Positions 1-7,761 of a DNA stretch of 64,000 nt are shown here, piece by piece (within the stretch, counting starts at the first letter, position 1; each line of letters opens with the position of its first letter). The DNA is from Flavobacterium luteum (GTDB lineage: Bacteria; Bacteroidota; Bacteroidia; Flavobacteriales; Flavobacteriaceae). The stretch covers positions 744,001-808,000 of the forward strand of contig NZ_WAEM01000001.1 of assembly GCF_008806775.1 (NCBI RefSeq), read 5' to 3'. The position numbers were made by a program, and so were the translations under genes. The notes below the pieces were generated by a model. The model did not search any database, had not been told where the DNA came from, and saw only the letters and a list, made by a program, of their open reading frames with translations.

Positions 1-330
1 GAATATCTAACAAATCATAAGAAAGAAATCTTAGATTTATGTGATGTTTCAATCGACAAAGAACTAAAATGGCATTTAGCGTTATTAATTCCACGCCTTC
101 ATTTAAGCAGTGAGGAATTTGGTAGGTCATGGAATACATTGACGAACTGGGCAAAGGATAAAACAAATTCACGAATAGTGCGAGTTAATTCCATTCAAGC
201 ACTTTTTGAAATGAAGCAACGAGAAAATGAATTAGAAAATGATTTTAATTTAACTTTAACTGAAGTCGAAACTGAAAAAATCCCGTCAATCAACGCCAGA
301 ATAAGAAAACTCAAAAATGCCAGCCGCTAG
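1..330 (+). CDS. C-terminal part of an unknown protein (start outside window)
   Basis: The reading frame is open from base 1 to a TAG at 328-330 and gives at least 109 residues, so the true start lies upstream of the window. The visible part is hydrophilic, rich in Leu, Glu and Lys, and looks mostly alpha-helical, with no signal peptide, membrane segment or recognisable catalytic motif. The pattern of short helices with Leu/Trp (for example KWHLALLIPRLHL) could fit a HEAT-like helical repeat, but this is only an impression. The stop codon lies inside the left arm of an imperfect palindrome, as is common for the genes of this accessory patch. Function unknown. Confidence 0.6.
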   Translation, partial: EYLTNHKKEILDLCDVSIDKELKWHLALLIPRLHLSSEEFGRSWNTLTNWAKDKTNSRIVRVNSIQALFEMKQRENELENDFNLTLTEVETEKIPSINARIRKLKNASR

Positions 331-400
331 CACCTATTAAATTTTATGGTTCGTTTTTTAGTAAACTATTCGTTGCTTTTTGATAAATTCGCCAGCGGTT
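322..400. repeat. Imperfect inverted repeat between accessory genes (element A)
   Basis: The arms AGCCGCTAGC (322-331) and GCCAGCGGTT (391-400) are complementary at 8 of 10 positions and flank an AT-rich loop of about 60 bases. The element is more GC-rich than its surroundings and resembles the palindromes at 920-1070 and 2530-2675, which also separate single genes. Its role is unknown. Confidence 0.4.
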
Positions 401-459
401 AGGGCAACTCCACATTTAGGTTACCCGATAAAGGAGAATTCGATAATTTATAAAAACAA

Positions 460-783
460 ATGATAGTATCAATTACCAGAATCGAATTAAATTCATATTC
501 AAAACTTATTGCTTTTTTTAAATTTAATGGGCAAATCATTAAAGAGCTGCAACAATCAAAGTGTAAAAAACACAAAGTAACTGGCAGTTTGAATTTCAAA
601 GTTTGGTATACTATGACTTTATGGGAAAACGAAAATGATATTACTGATTTCTATAGGAATGGAACGCATTTAGAAGCCATGAAACAATCTAAATCTTTTT
701 CTTCTAAAATTCAATCTAAACGAGTTGAAAATATGGATTTGTTGAATTGGAAGGAAGCCAAAAAAGTATTTGCTGGCAAATAA
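460..783 (+). CDS. Small ABM/DUF3291-like protein
   Basis: A 107-residue cytosolic protein without a signal peptide. The pattern of beta strand, helix and a central VWYTMTLWENENDITDFYRNGTHLEAM segment resembles the dimeric alpha/beta-barrel folds of antibiotic-biosynthesis monooxygenase (ABM) or DUF3291-type proteins, where Trp-rich strands and a helix with HxxAM form a small pocket. I infer the fold from this pattern only. The enzymatic activity and substrate are unknown; many such proteins are monooxygenase-like or heme-interacting. It stands alone, with palindromic elements on both sides. Confidence 0.6.
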   Translation: MIVSITRIELNSYSKLIAFFKFNGQIIKELQQSKCKKHKVTGSLNFKVWYTMTLWENENDITDFYRNGTHLEAMKQSKSFSSKIQSKRVENMDLLNWKEAKKVFAGK

Positions 784-1072
784 TTTCATTACACCAAATA
801 TAAATTTTTGTAAAAATGAAAAACAACCAATTATAGTAATTTTTAGACTATTATGGGTTTTTTCATGATTTTTTTGTTAACATTATTAAATGCTACTTTC
901 AGTTTTCGTCTTTTTTCAAAGTATAACCGCTACTGTTTGTGGCTTGGCGAAGGGCGGGATTTTAGTACGAATGTTCATGCGAAGCACAAATGTTGAACCT
1001 TTTACAAATGTTTCTAGGAAGAACGAAACCCCGCCTTTTGCCAAACCACTTTTATAGCCAGTGGTTTTTGTC
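784..1072. other. Intergenic region with no gene, holding palindromic element B
   Basis: No credible reading frame is present. The first 130 bases are AT-rich. The second half is a GC-rich imperfect palindrome, listed separately. Confidence 0.5.
940..1048. repeat. Long imperfect palindrome (element B)
   Basis: The arms at 940-962 and 1026-1048 are complementary at 19 of 23 positions (left arm TGGCTTGGCGAAGGGCGGGA...) and enclose a loop of about 63 bases. Weaker pairing continues outward on both sides. The overall form (a 100+ base folded site between single genes) is similar to integron attC sites, but I could not find clear core sites with the RYYYAAC/GTTRRRY consensus, so this is only an analogy. 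It could also be a bidirectional transcription stop between the convergent genes at 460 and 1073. Confidence 0.55.
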
Positions 1073-2023
1073 TTAGAACGATTTTATTATTCCAAGTCTT
1101 AGTCTAAATCCTGCGTCATTTTGCTCTCCGTTCATATGTTGAATAACTGGTAGCGAAACAGTCAAAGGAAAACTCCATTTTTTGTATGAAATGTTAGTGC
1201 CCAGTGTCGCAAAACCTAAGTAGTAACCAGAATTTTCATCAACTACATCTTTTTCTGTTATTTTGTCTAACCACTCACCATAGTATCCACCGAACACGTT
1301 CCACCCAAAGTTAGGCTTACCTGTTTGTATAGATATATCTGGACTGCAAAAATTATTGTCGCCTTTTATGCGATACGATAGTGATAGGTTCTGAATAGAA
1401 ATACTTCCATAATAATTATCTTCAAAACCAGTTGTGGTGTATTTGAATAGTCCGTTTCCTTGTAATGTCAATTTATCCCAACGCTTAGAAAAAGCTAATC
1501 CCGCCATTTGATCCAACGAACCCGAACCAACTACAACAGTAGTATTGTCAAAGTTTGAACCTTTTTGAATACCTGTCGGAAGCTCAACACCTGCCTGTAA
1601 AGCCACGTTGAAATTATTCTTACTAAAAATATTGAATGTTCCTAAAAGAATTAAGTCCCCAATTCCATTGTCGTTACCGTTGTCTGTTTGCAGAAACACA
1701 TAAGGAAGTAAGGCTGAAACAGTGATTTTGTCAGTAATACCATAACGAAGTCCCAAAGAACTAATAAACATACTTTTTAGTGGTGTTTCTTCTTCTGTTG
1801 TGTCGGCAGGTTCGTGATTTCCGTGATGCCCAGCACCTTCTTTTACAGTGCGATAATCGCCATAGGTTTCTACTACCCACTGTTTTTTTTGTAGGGTTAG
1901 AATACCATTATTATAGTCTCCATTAGATGAGCCAGTTCCTGAACCAGCACAACAGGCACATTGACTATAAGCCTGAGTTGTTGCAAATATGGCAACAACA
2001 AACAATAAAATTATTTTTGTCAT
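1073..2023 (-). CDS. Outer-membrane beta-barrel, transporter-like (MetA-pathway family fold)
   Basis: 316 residues. A signal peptide (residues 1-20, ending AYSQ) is followed at once by a CACCAGSG cysteine cluster and a short His-rich stretch (GAGHHGNHE), both plausible metal ligands at the mature N-terminus. The rest consists of alternating amphipathic strands ending in an aromatic residue (LGIIKSF), as in outer-membrane barrels; the pattern resembles the putative MetA-pathway/transporter family (PF13557). The neighbour 2101-2529, on the same strand, is also cysteine-rich, so the pair may handle copper or another soft metal. That role is inferred from the motifs, not shown. Confidence 0.65.
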   Translation of the reverse strand: MTKIILLFVVAIFATTQAYSQCACCAGSGTGSSNGDYNNGILTLQKKQWVVETYGDYRTVKEGAGHHGNHEPADTTEEETPLKSMFISSLGLRYGITDKITVSALLPYVFLQTDNGNDNGIGDLILLGTFNIFSKNNFNVALQAGVELPTGIQKGSNFDNTTVVVGSGSLDQMAGLAFSKRWDKLTLQGNGLFKYTTTGFEDNYYGSISIQNLSLSYRIKGDNNFCSPDISIQTGKPNFGWNVFGGYYGEWLDKITEKDVVDENSGYYLGFATLGTNISYKKWSFPLTVSLPVIQHMNGEQNDAGFRLRLGIIKSF

Positions 2024-2100
2024 TTTTATTTAAATTTATTTTGAACATAAGAAGTTATGCTAACAGTAAAACTGATAGGCATTTGATTGATTTTTATATG

Positions 2101-2529
2101 TCAAATAAATTTAGGTGGTCTGAAAAGTGAGTTGTAATAACCAGTCAAAAGATTTAAGCTGTTATAAATTGGAGTTGATTTGTCTAATGAAAACAAATAG
2201 TTTCCAAAACTCCAACTAAGATTATGCAACATAAATAAATCAATAGATTTCAATTTCAAAATAGCATTTGGAATGCCTTTATCATCACTTTCTGTGTTGT
2301 CTGCTTTTTTAAGTTGCTTGTTCAAGTAGCATTTTCCGTTACAATGTATTTGAGGTTTATTCTTGTTTTCGCAAAAAGTCTCCGCAATGTAGGCTTGGTT
2401 TACCTTCCAATAAATAATATATCCTGCCTTGAACATTGTCTGCCAAGTCAGAAGTAATAAAAGCAATATGGAAGTCCACTGTTTCAAATTATCTGCAAAG
2501 TTAGTGTTTTGTGGGGGTCTTTTTACCAT
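2101..2529 (-). CDS. Small membrane-anchored protein with Cys motifs
   Basis: 142 residues. One hydrophobic segment lies near residues 18-38 (SILLLLLLTWQTMFKAGYII), followed by a short region with CENKNKP...HCNGKCYL, three cysteines and a histidine in a compact motif typical of small proteins found near copper-handling genes in Bacteroidetes. It is probably inserted in the inner membrane with the motif in the periplasm. It lies 77 bases upstream of, and on the same strand as, the barrel gene 1073-2023, so co-transcription is likely. I recognise the motif pattern but not a characterised function. The start is the first ATG in frame; an internal start is possible. Confidence 0.55.
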   Translation of the reverse strand: MVKRPPQNTNFADNLKQWTSILLLLLLTWQTMFKAGYIIYWKVNQAYIAETFCENKNKPQIHCNGKCYLNKQLKKADNTESDDKGIPNAILKLKSIDLFMLHNLSWSFGNYLFSLDKSTPIYNSLNLLTGYYNSLFRPPKFI

Positions 2530-2679
2530 TGGCTATAGCGTTTCGCCGCTTGGCATCAGTGGCGACGATTAATTACTGATAATTACAAATATAAAATTCC
2601 TTTTTTGAGTTTTCAGAGAAAACACGGGATAATCCCTAGCCTCGCAATTATCACAAACTGCTATTATGCACAGTCATTT
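2530..2679. repeat. Palindromic intergenic element C
   Basis: The left side reads GGCTATAGCGTTTCGCCGCT and contains a short hairpin CGCCGCT/AGTGGCG with a 7-base loop. The right side, read on the minus strand, contains ATAGCAGTTTGTG, similar to the left-side TATAGCGTTTCG and to parts of element B. It is therefore a member of the same family of gene-separating elements, in divergent form. Confidence 0.4.
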
Positions 2680-3453
2680 CTAATGATACATAAAGTCACT
2701 TACTAAATATTGTTTAATGAGATTCGAATACTTTTTTTCTTCAGGATTTAGACTTTTTTCCATTTTTTCAAGCCCTAAATCTTCAGTCTTTCTTTTCCAT
2801 TCTTTTTCAGTAATTGTTTTATTGACTTTTTGTTTTAAAAGCTCAAACACTTTAAAATTTATATTTACAGCATTATTTAAATTTTTAGATAAAGTATTTT
2901 CCCTTTTCTTTTCGGTGATGTTTAACAGATTAAATTTAAAATTTGGATAACTTAATTTCAGTGATTCATCATCATTGACATAAACGACTTTATTATCAAG
3001 ATTTTTAACTATAAAGCCGTCAAAATAGACTGTACTGAAATCTCCAATCTTTTTTATTTTGTTGTATAAAGAGTCTGTTTTTAATTTAGAATTTTCAACA
3101 ACGTAAGAGCAATAAAAAGAAACTTCTCTATATTCTTCAGGTTTGTATGATAATTTACAAGAAACCTCTGTTGACTTTCCGTAATCATTTGTTTTAATAT
3201 CTTCAATTTGAGCTTGCCAATTCACAAAAACTTTATTTGTGTCAATTAAGGAACTTAATTCATTATCATACTTTTCGAAAAATTCTTTTTTCTGTATGTC
3301 GTTAATAGCATCATATTCTTTACTAACTTTTAGTTTTAAGAAAGCATCAAACTTTCCTTGAACTTGATTTTCGTAATTATTCTCTGTTATAGATGGATTT
3401 TTACAACTTATAGCTATTATCGCTAACGTCAAAATGATTAGTGTTTTTTTCAT
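2680..3453 (-). CDS. Lipoprotein of unknown function
   Basis: 257 residues. The N-terminus MKKTLIILTLAIIAISCKNP is a lipoprotein signal with lipobox AISC, so the mature protein should be lipidated at Cys17. The body is Lys/Glu/Asn-rich with mixed helix and strand and no cysteine pairs or catalytic motif. No family recognised. It is monocistronic between two palindromic elements. Confidence 0.6.
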   Translation of the reverse strand: MKKTLIILTLAIIAISCKNPSITENNYENQVQGKFDAFLKLKVSKEYDAINDIQKKEFFEKYDNELSSLIDTNKVFVNWQAQIEDIKTNDYGKSTEVSCKLSYKPEEYREVSFYCSYVVENSKLKTDSLYNKIKKIGDFSTVYFDGFIVKNLDNKVVYVNDDESLKLSYPNFKFNLLNITEKKRENTLSKNLNNAVNINFKVFELLKQKVNKTITEKEWKRKTEDLGLEKMEKSLNPEEKKYSNLIKQYLVSDFMYH

Positions 3454-3482
3454 GTGGTTTTATGATTGTGCATAACTCGTTT

Positions 3483-3507
3483 ATAGGTCTCATAAAATCA
3501 GACCTAT
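3483..3507. other. Perfect 8-bp hairpin
   Basis: ATAGGTCT (3483-3490) pairs perfectly with AGACCTAT (3500-3507) across a 9-base loop, just upstream of the minus-strand lipoprotein gene. There is no T-run, so it is not a typical terminator. It may belong to the same family of intergenic palindromes. Confidence 0.4.
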
Positions 3508-3612
3508 CACCCCACATAGAGTATGCTTTGTCTGACTGTTCTCCTTTTGTCTCTTCACAAATATATATAATTGTGCCGTGTTAAGTATGTATTGTGCGTG
3601 ATTTTTCTTAAA

Positions 3613-3823
3613 AACGTCATGCATGACGTCCGTGATGTCAAATTTGACGTTCTTGACGTCAAACTTGACGTTGTTGATGTCAAATTTGGGGTTGTATGAC
3701 GTCAAATTTGACGTGCTTGATGCCAAATTTGACGTTCCTGATGTCAAACTTGACGTCGCTGACGTCAAATTTGGCGTGCTTGACGTAAAACTTTACGTCG
3801 CTGACGTGAAACTTGGCGTTTTT
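3613..3823. repeat. 21-bp palindromic tandem array, ten units
   Basis: Ten head-to-tail units of about GACGTCAAATTTGACGTNCT: 3613-3633 (degenerate), 3634, 3655, 3676 (22 bp), 3698, 3719, 3740, 3761, 3782 and 3803-3823. Most units contain a near-perfect 16-18 bp palindrome (ACGTCAAATTTGACGT), so each can fold as a hairpin and both strands read alike. Because 21 is a multiple of 3, the array is open in frame as heptads (DVKFDVL or MSNLTFL), on the minus strand too; the single 22-bp unit switches frame between the two heptad forms. Confidence 0.9.
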
Positions 3824-4009
3824 GGCCCTTTGAGAGAAAAAAAGATTTTAAAATTAATAGCGGAAGATTTTGACACCAAAGAAACAGCCGAAAAGTTATT
3901 TGTTAGCGTTAATACTGTTGGCAATCAACGTGGTAAAATGATTGACACGTTAAGGGTTAGAGATACCACAGCCTTGGTTCAAACGGCAAAAATGGCGGGA
4001 ATGATATAA
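3623..4009 (+). pseudogene. LuxR/GerE-type HTH remnant fused to the repeat array
   Basis: The frame starting at 3623 runs through the tandem array and then, from 3824, encodes about 61 residues that match the pattern of a LuxR/NarL C-terminal DNA-binding domain: LREKKILKLIAEDFDTKETA then LFVSVNTVGNQRGKMI, with the usual (V/I)SVNTVxNxR recognition helix. The N-terminal sensor or receiver part that normally precedes such an HTH is missing and its place is taken by low-complexity heptads. I think it is a decayed regulator whose front has been replaced by the array. A small HTH-only protein cannot be excluded, but no clear ribosome-binding site or promoter is visible. Confidence 0.55.
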
Positions 4010-4166
4010 AAGTTTTTATAAGTGTTGTATCTATTCATTTTCCTAAATATCTTGGCTAAAACTCTATTTTTTTGGCTTTAGATAATCCTAAAAAGAAAAA
4101 TTCAAATTCAATTAATTTGCTTCTCCTCTAAAAACGCTAATTTCAAAAAAGCTTAACTTTTTTCAA

Positions 4167-4174
4167 TACTTTTG
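4167..4174 (+). promoter_or_regulatory. -7 promoter element of the DUF2520-kdsC operon
   Basis: TACTTTTG matches the Bacteroidetes TANNTTTG -7 consensus four bases before the ATG at 4179, implying a leaderless or nearly leaderless transcript. No clear -33 TTG is seen. Confidence 0.45.
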
Positions 4175-4178
4175 CGAA

Positions 4179-4940
4179 ATGTATAAAGCAGTTATCATTG
4201 GTTCCGGAAACGTAGCACAACATTTATTAAAAGCATTTCAAAAAAGTGATATAATTGATGTCATTCAAGTATTTGCTAGAAATAAAGGAAGTATTACCCA
4301 TCTAATAGATGCTGAAAAAATAGTATCAAATTTTGATGAACTCCTTGAAGCTTCCGTTTACTTTATATGCGTTTCTGACCATGCCGTTGTAGAGGTTTCG
4401 TCTAAAATCCCCTTTTCAAATAAATTAGTGCTGCATACTGCAGGTAACATTGCCATAGAAAGTTTAGATCCTAAAAACATTCGTGGTGCATTTTATCCTG
4501 TTCAAACTTTTTCTAAATCAAGAGATTTGGATTTTTCAAAAATTCCTGTTTGTATAGAAGTGGAACTTGAAAGTAGGTATAAAGTACTAGAAATCATTGC
4601 TTTTTCAGTTACCCCTTTGGTTTACAGAGTAACATCTGAACAAAGAAAAGCCATACATATTGCCGCAGTTTTTGTCAATAACTTTGTGAATCATTTATAT
4701 GAAATAGGAAAAGAGATAAGCGATAATAATCTATTTTTATTCCAGATTTTACAACCGTTAATTCAAGAAACCGCTGCTAAAATTATTACATTAAACCCTG
4801 ATGAAGCACAAACAGGACCAGCAAAAAGAGGAGACATGCAAACCATTGATTCACATTTAGATTTTTTAACCAATGAAAATCATAAAGAAATATACCAACT
4901 ACTAACCCAATCTATTATAAATCATGGCAAAAAGCTATAA
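4179..4940 (+). CDS. Rossmann-like/DUF2520 oxidoreductase-like protein
   Basis: 253 residues. The N-terminal dinucleotide-binding motif (VIIGSGNVAQHL, residues 5-16) starts a Rossmann domain of about 120 residues; the helical C-terminal half (AVFVNNFVNHL, GPAKRGD) is typical of DUF2520. The arrangement resembles NADP-dependent dehydrogenases such as ketopantoate reductase and F420:NADP oxidoreductase, but the substrate of this family is not known. It overlaps kdsC by 17 bases and begins a four-gene operon (DUF2520, kdsC, UbiA-like, Maf). Confidence 0.8.
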   Translation: MYKAVIIGSGNVAQHLLKAFQKSDIIDVIQVFARNKGSITHLIDAEKIVSNFDELLEASVYFICVSDHAVVEVSSKIPFSNKLVLHTAGNIAIESLDPKNIRGAFYPVQTFSKSRDLDFSKIPVCIEVELESRYKVLEIIAFSVTPLVYRVTSEQRKAIHIAAVFVNNFVNHLYEIGKEISDNNLFLFQILQPLIQETAAKIITLNPDEAQTGPAKRGDMQTIDSHLDFLTNENHKEIYQLLTQSIINHGKKL

Positions 4941-5451
4941 AGAAATCATGAACGACATTACCACATTTATTTTTGATGTGGATGGTGTTTTAACTGACGG
5001 GACAGTTCATGTATCACAAACAGGTGAAATGCTTCGAGAAATGAATATTAAAGATGGGTTTGCTATGAAAGCGGCGCTCGAAACAGGTTATAATGTGTGT
5101 ATTATTTCGGGTGGTAGTAATGAAGGGGTTCGTATTCGATTGAGAAATTTAGGCATTACAGATATTCATCTTGGTACTCCCGATAAAGTAGCTACTTTTA
5201 ATGAGTATGTCGAATTGTATGACATTAAGCCAGAACAAGTGCTTTATATGGGCGACGATATTCCTGATTATCATGTCATGCAATTAGTAGGATTGCCTAC
5301 TTGTCCTCAAGATTCAAGTCCAGAAATTAAAACAATTTCTAAATATATTTCTCATAAATTCGGAGGAAAAGGTGCAGTTCGTGATGTTATAGAACAAGTC
5401 ATGAAAGTACAAGGGAAATGGCATATGTATTATAATGGAAAACTTGATTAA
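4924..5451 (+). CDS. kdsC: 3-deoxy-D-manno-octulosonate 8-phosphate phosphatase (KdsC-type HAD)
   Basis: 175 residues, the usual length for tetrameric C0-type HAD phosphatases. FDVDGVLTDG carries the nucleophile and acid Asp pair, SGGS is motif II, and GDDIPD is motif IV; the C-terminal VRDVIEQVM tail is also typical. It removes phosphate from Kdo-8-P to give Kdo for the LPS core. KdsA, the preceding enzyme, is in the same window at 28008, so the pathway is split. The start at 4924 lies within the DUF2520 gene; an internal ATG at 4951 (MNDITTF) is a possible alternative. Confidence 0.88.
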   Translation: MAKSYKEIMNDITTFIFDVDGVLTDGTVHVSQTGEMLREMNIKDGFAMKAALETGYNVCIISGGSNEGVRIRLRNLGITDIHLGTPDKVATFNEYVELYDIKPEQVLYMGDDIPDYHVMQLVGLPTCPQDSSPEIKTISKYISHKFGGKGAVRDVIEQVMKVQGKWHMYYNGKLD

Positions 5452-5502
5452 TTATTTATCACAAAAATTTAAGTGCTTTTTTTAGCATAGAATACATTTG
5501 AA

Positions 5503-6429
5503 ATGAATTACTTAAAACTTATTCGATACCAAAACCTAATGATGTTAGCTTTAATGCAGCTTACATTTCGTTATGGATTTTTGAAACTACAAAATATAAC
5601 CTTGGCTTTGGCTGATTGGCAATACCTGCTTCTTGTACTATCTACAGTTTGTATTGCGGCTGGAGGGTACATCATTAATAATATTTTTGACTTCAAAACT
5701 GATTCAGATAACAAACCACATGATGTTATTATAGGCAAATCTATCTCTGAAAGCTTGGCTTATAACCTATATTTTGGATTCACAGTTATAGGCGTAGGAA
5801 TTGGATTTTATTTGTCAAATGTGATTCTAAAGCCAGGTTTTGCATCTATTTTTATCGTTATAGCTGCAACGCTTTATTTGTATGCAACTAGTTTAAAACA
5901 AAGCTTACTTATAGGTAATATTATAATTGCTTTATTGCTTGCATTTAGTATTATTATTATTGGAATTTTTGATTTATATCCCACAACTTACGAAGGAAAT
6001 CGAGCGGTTATGGGTTTGATTTTTGGTATATTATTAGACTATGCAATTTTCGCTTTTATAATTAATTTCATTAGAGAGATTGTCAAAGATTTAGAAGATA
6101 TTAATGGAGATTACAATCAAGAAATGAGTACGTTACCAATAATTTTAGGAGTAAAAAGAACGTCGCAATTAGTGTTTTTTGTAAGCTTTATTCCGTTGGG
6201 ACTTATTCTCTACTATATGTACGCTTATTTATTTAATAACGGATTAGCTTTAAGTACGGTTTACGGACTGGCCTTCATTCTTTCTCCCCTAATTTATTTT
6301 ACAATTAAAATAGCATCTGCAAAAAAACAAAGCGACTTCAAGCACTTAAGCTTAGTATTAAAATGGATTCTTTTTTTCGGAATATTTTCTATTGCAATAA
6401 TATCATTTAATATGAAAAACAATGCTTAG
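5503..6429 (+). CDS. UbiA-family prenyltransferase
   Basis: 308 residues with eight or nine hydrophobic segments. The first Asp-rich motif is NNIFDFKTDSDN (about residues 62-73) and the second DLEDINGDYNQ (about residues 197-207); together they bind the prenyl diphosphate through Mg2+. Flavobacterial proteins of this type are usually called geranylgeranylglycerol-phosphate geranylgeranyltransferase by similarity to the archaeal lipid enzyme, but bacteria do not make that lipid as a rule, so the acceptor here is uncertain (quinone or other aromatic acceptor also possible). It overlaps the Maf gene by 8 bases. Confidence 0.8.
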   Translation: MNYLKLIRYQNLMMLALMQLTFRYGFLKLQNITLALADWQYLLLVLSTVCIAAGGYIINNIFDFKTDSDNKPHDVIIGKSISESLAYNLYFGFTVIGVGIGFYLSNVILKPGFASIFIVIAATLYLYATSLKQSLLIGNIIIALLLAFSIIIIGIFDLYPTTYEGNRAVMGLIFGILLDYAIFAFIINFIREIVKDLEDINGDYNQEMSTLPIILGVKRTSQLVFFVSFIPLGLILYYMYAYLFNNGLALSTVYGLAFILSPLIYFTIKIASAKKQSDFKHLSLVLKWILFFGIFSIAIISFNMKNNA

Positions 6430-7003
6430 AGAAAAACTAAAAAACCATAAAATAATTCTAGCTTCTGGTTCACCAAGAAGGCAACAGTTTTTTAAAGATT
6501 TAGATATTGATTTTGAAATTAGACTGAAAGAAATTGAAGAAATTTATCCTCCAAATCTTATAGAAGAAGACATTACCGATTATTTAGCAGTATTAAAAAG
6601 TGATGCTTTTGAAGGCGAATTGAACGAAAACGAAATTTTAATTACAAGTGATACAATAGTTTGGCATGATAATAAAGCATTAGGGAAACCAAAAGATTAT
6701 GAAGATGCTTTTTTAATGTTACAATCATTATCTAACAAAACGCATAAGGTAATAACATCGGTTTGTTTTAAAACTAAGGTTAAAACTGAAGTGATTTCTG
6801 AAACCACCTTAGTAACTTTTCGTGAGTTAAGTAATGATCAAATTCAATATTATCTTGATAATTATAAGCCTTTTGATAAAGCAGGCAGTTATGGCATTCA
6901 AGAATGGATAGGATTTATTGGGGTTGCAAAAATTAACGGCTCATATCCTAACGTTATGGGATTGCCAATAGATAAAGTATATGACTATTTAAACCGTTTA
7001 TAA
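6422..7003 (+). CDS. Maf-like nucleoside triphosphate pyrophosphatase
   Basis: 193 residues. Motif ASGSPRR (residues 15-21) is the Maf signature, followed by SDTIVWHDNKALGKP and, near the end, GSYGIQEWIGF and SYPNVMGLP. Maf proteins hydrolyse non-canonical or certain canonical NTPs (dTTP, UTP, m5UTP) to the monophosphate and act as house-cleaning enzymes. Last gene of the operon starting at 4179. Confidence 0.88.
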   Translation: MLREKLKNHKIILASGSPRRQQFFKDLDIDFEIRLKEIEEIYPPNLIEEDITDYLAVLKSDAFEGELNENEILITSDTIVWHDNKALGKPKDYEDAFLMLQSLSNKTHKVITSVCFKTKVKTEVISETTLVTFRELSNDQIQYYLDNYKPFDKAGSYGIQEWIGFIGVAKINGSYPNVMGLPIDKVYDYLNRL

Positions 7004-7219
7004 TATTATTAACTATGATTCATTAAAATTTTATATATAATTCTTGCAGTAAAAAATGATTCTTTTTGAATTTATTTGCATCTTAATATGTTTTATTTTA
7101 CTTTTATAAAGACTATATTAGATAATCTTAATTTTAGTAACTATTTATAAATAAGATGTTTGAATCATTTTTTTGGAAGCAATTTTTTGTAAAAAAACAA
7201 TTAAACTCTTAACGAAAAC

Positions 7220-7630
7220 ATGAAAAATCTAAAAATATTTTTACCTTTATTTTCTATTGTACTAATAAATAAAATTCAAGCGCAAAACAATGAAGATAAA
7301 GCGCAAAGCGAAGAGATAATTATTTATGAAGACGCCATTGATCGATCTACTTTAAAATTCGACAATGTTACTCAATGTCAAATTAGATACTATTATTATC
7401 CAAACATTGAAGCTTATTATGATATTTTAAAAGAAATTTACTACATCAAAGAAGATGGTAAATGGACTATCGTTGAGCAAATTCCTAGTAGTTTTAGAGG
7501 CTATTCAGTATACAATAATGCAAATGTTCCTATTGATGATTATGAAGACGACGCTATAACTGAAATGCTCCCTATTCATAAAAAAAGATTTGGTTACATT
7601 ACCGCTAAAGATAAGGCAAAAAAAAATTAA
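7220..7630 (+). CDS. Small secreted protein, function unknown
   Basis: 136 residues. A signal peptide (residues 1-21, ending NKIQAQ) precedes an acidic, Tyr-rich mature region (CQIRYYYYPNIEAYYDIL; YKEDGKWTIVEQIP) and a basic C-terminal tail. One cysteine only. No family recognised. It stands alone between the Maf operon and the PIG-L gene. Confidence 0.6.
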   Translation: MKNLKIFLPLFSIVLINKIQAQNNEDKAQSEEIIIYEDAIDRSTLKFDNVTQCQIRYYYYPNIEAYYDILKEIYYIKEDGKWTIVEQIPSSFRGYSVYNNANVPIDDYEDDAITEMLPIHKKRFGYITAKDKAKKN

Positions 7631-7761
7631 GAAGATTCGAATAGGTTTAATATTTATTGACCTTAAAGACCTACAATTAATAAAATGTTAAAGTCCATTT
7701 AAATAAATCACAACGTTTTATATAATTACTACATTTGAAGCTATTGCAAATTTACCACTTT

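Noticed and set aside
1927..2130. Plus-strand frame of 67 codons
   Set aside because: Lies antisense to the start of the barrel gene and its signal-peptide region; no ribosome-binding site or family.
3490..3768. Minus-strand frame of 92 codons across the repeat array
   Set aside because: It is open only because the array is palindromic and of 21-bp period; the coding pattern repeats the heptads of the plus strand.
3613..3823. CRISPR array
   Set aside because: The units are contiguous 21-bp repeats without spacers; no cas genes are nearby.
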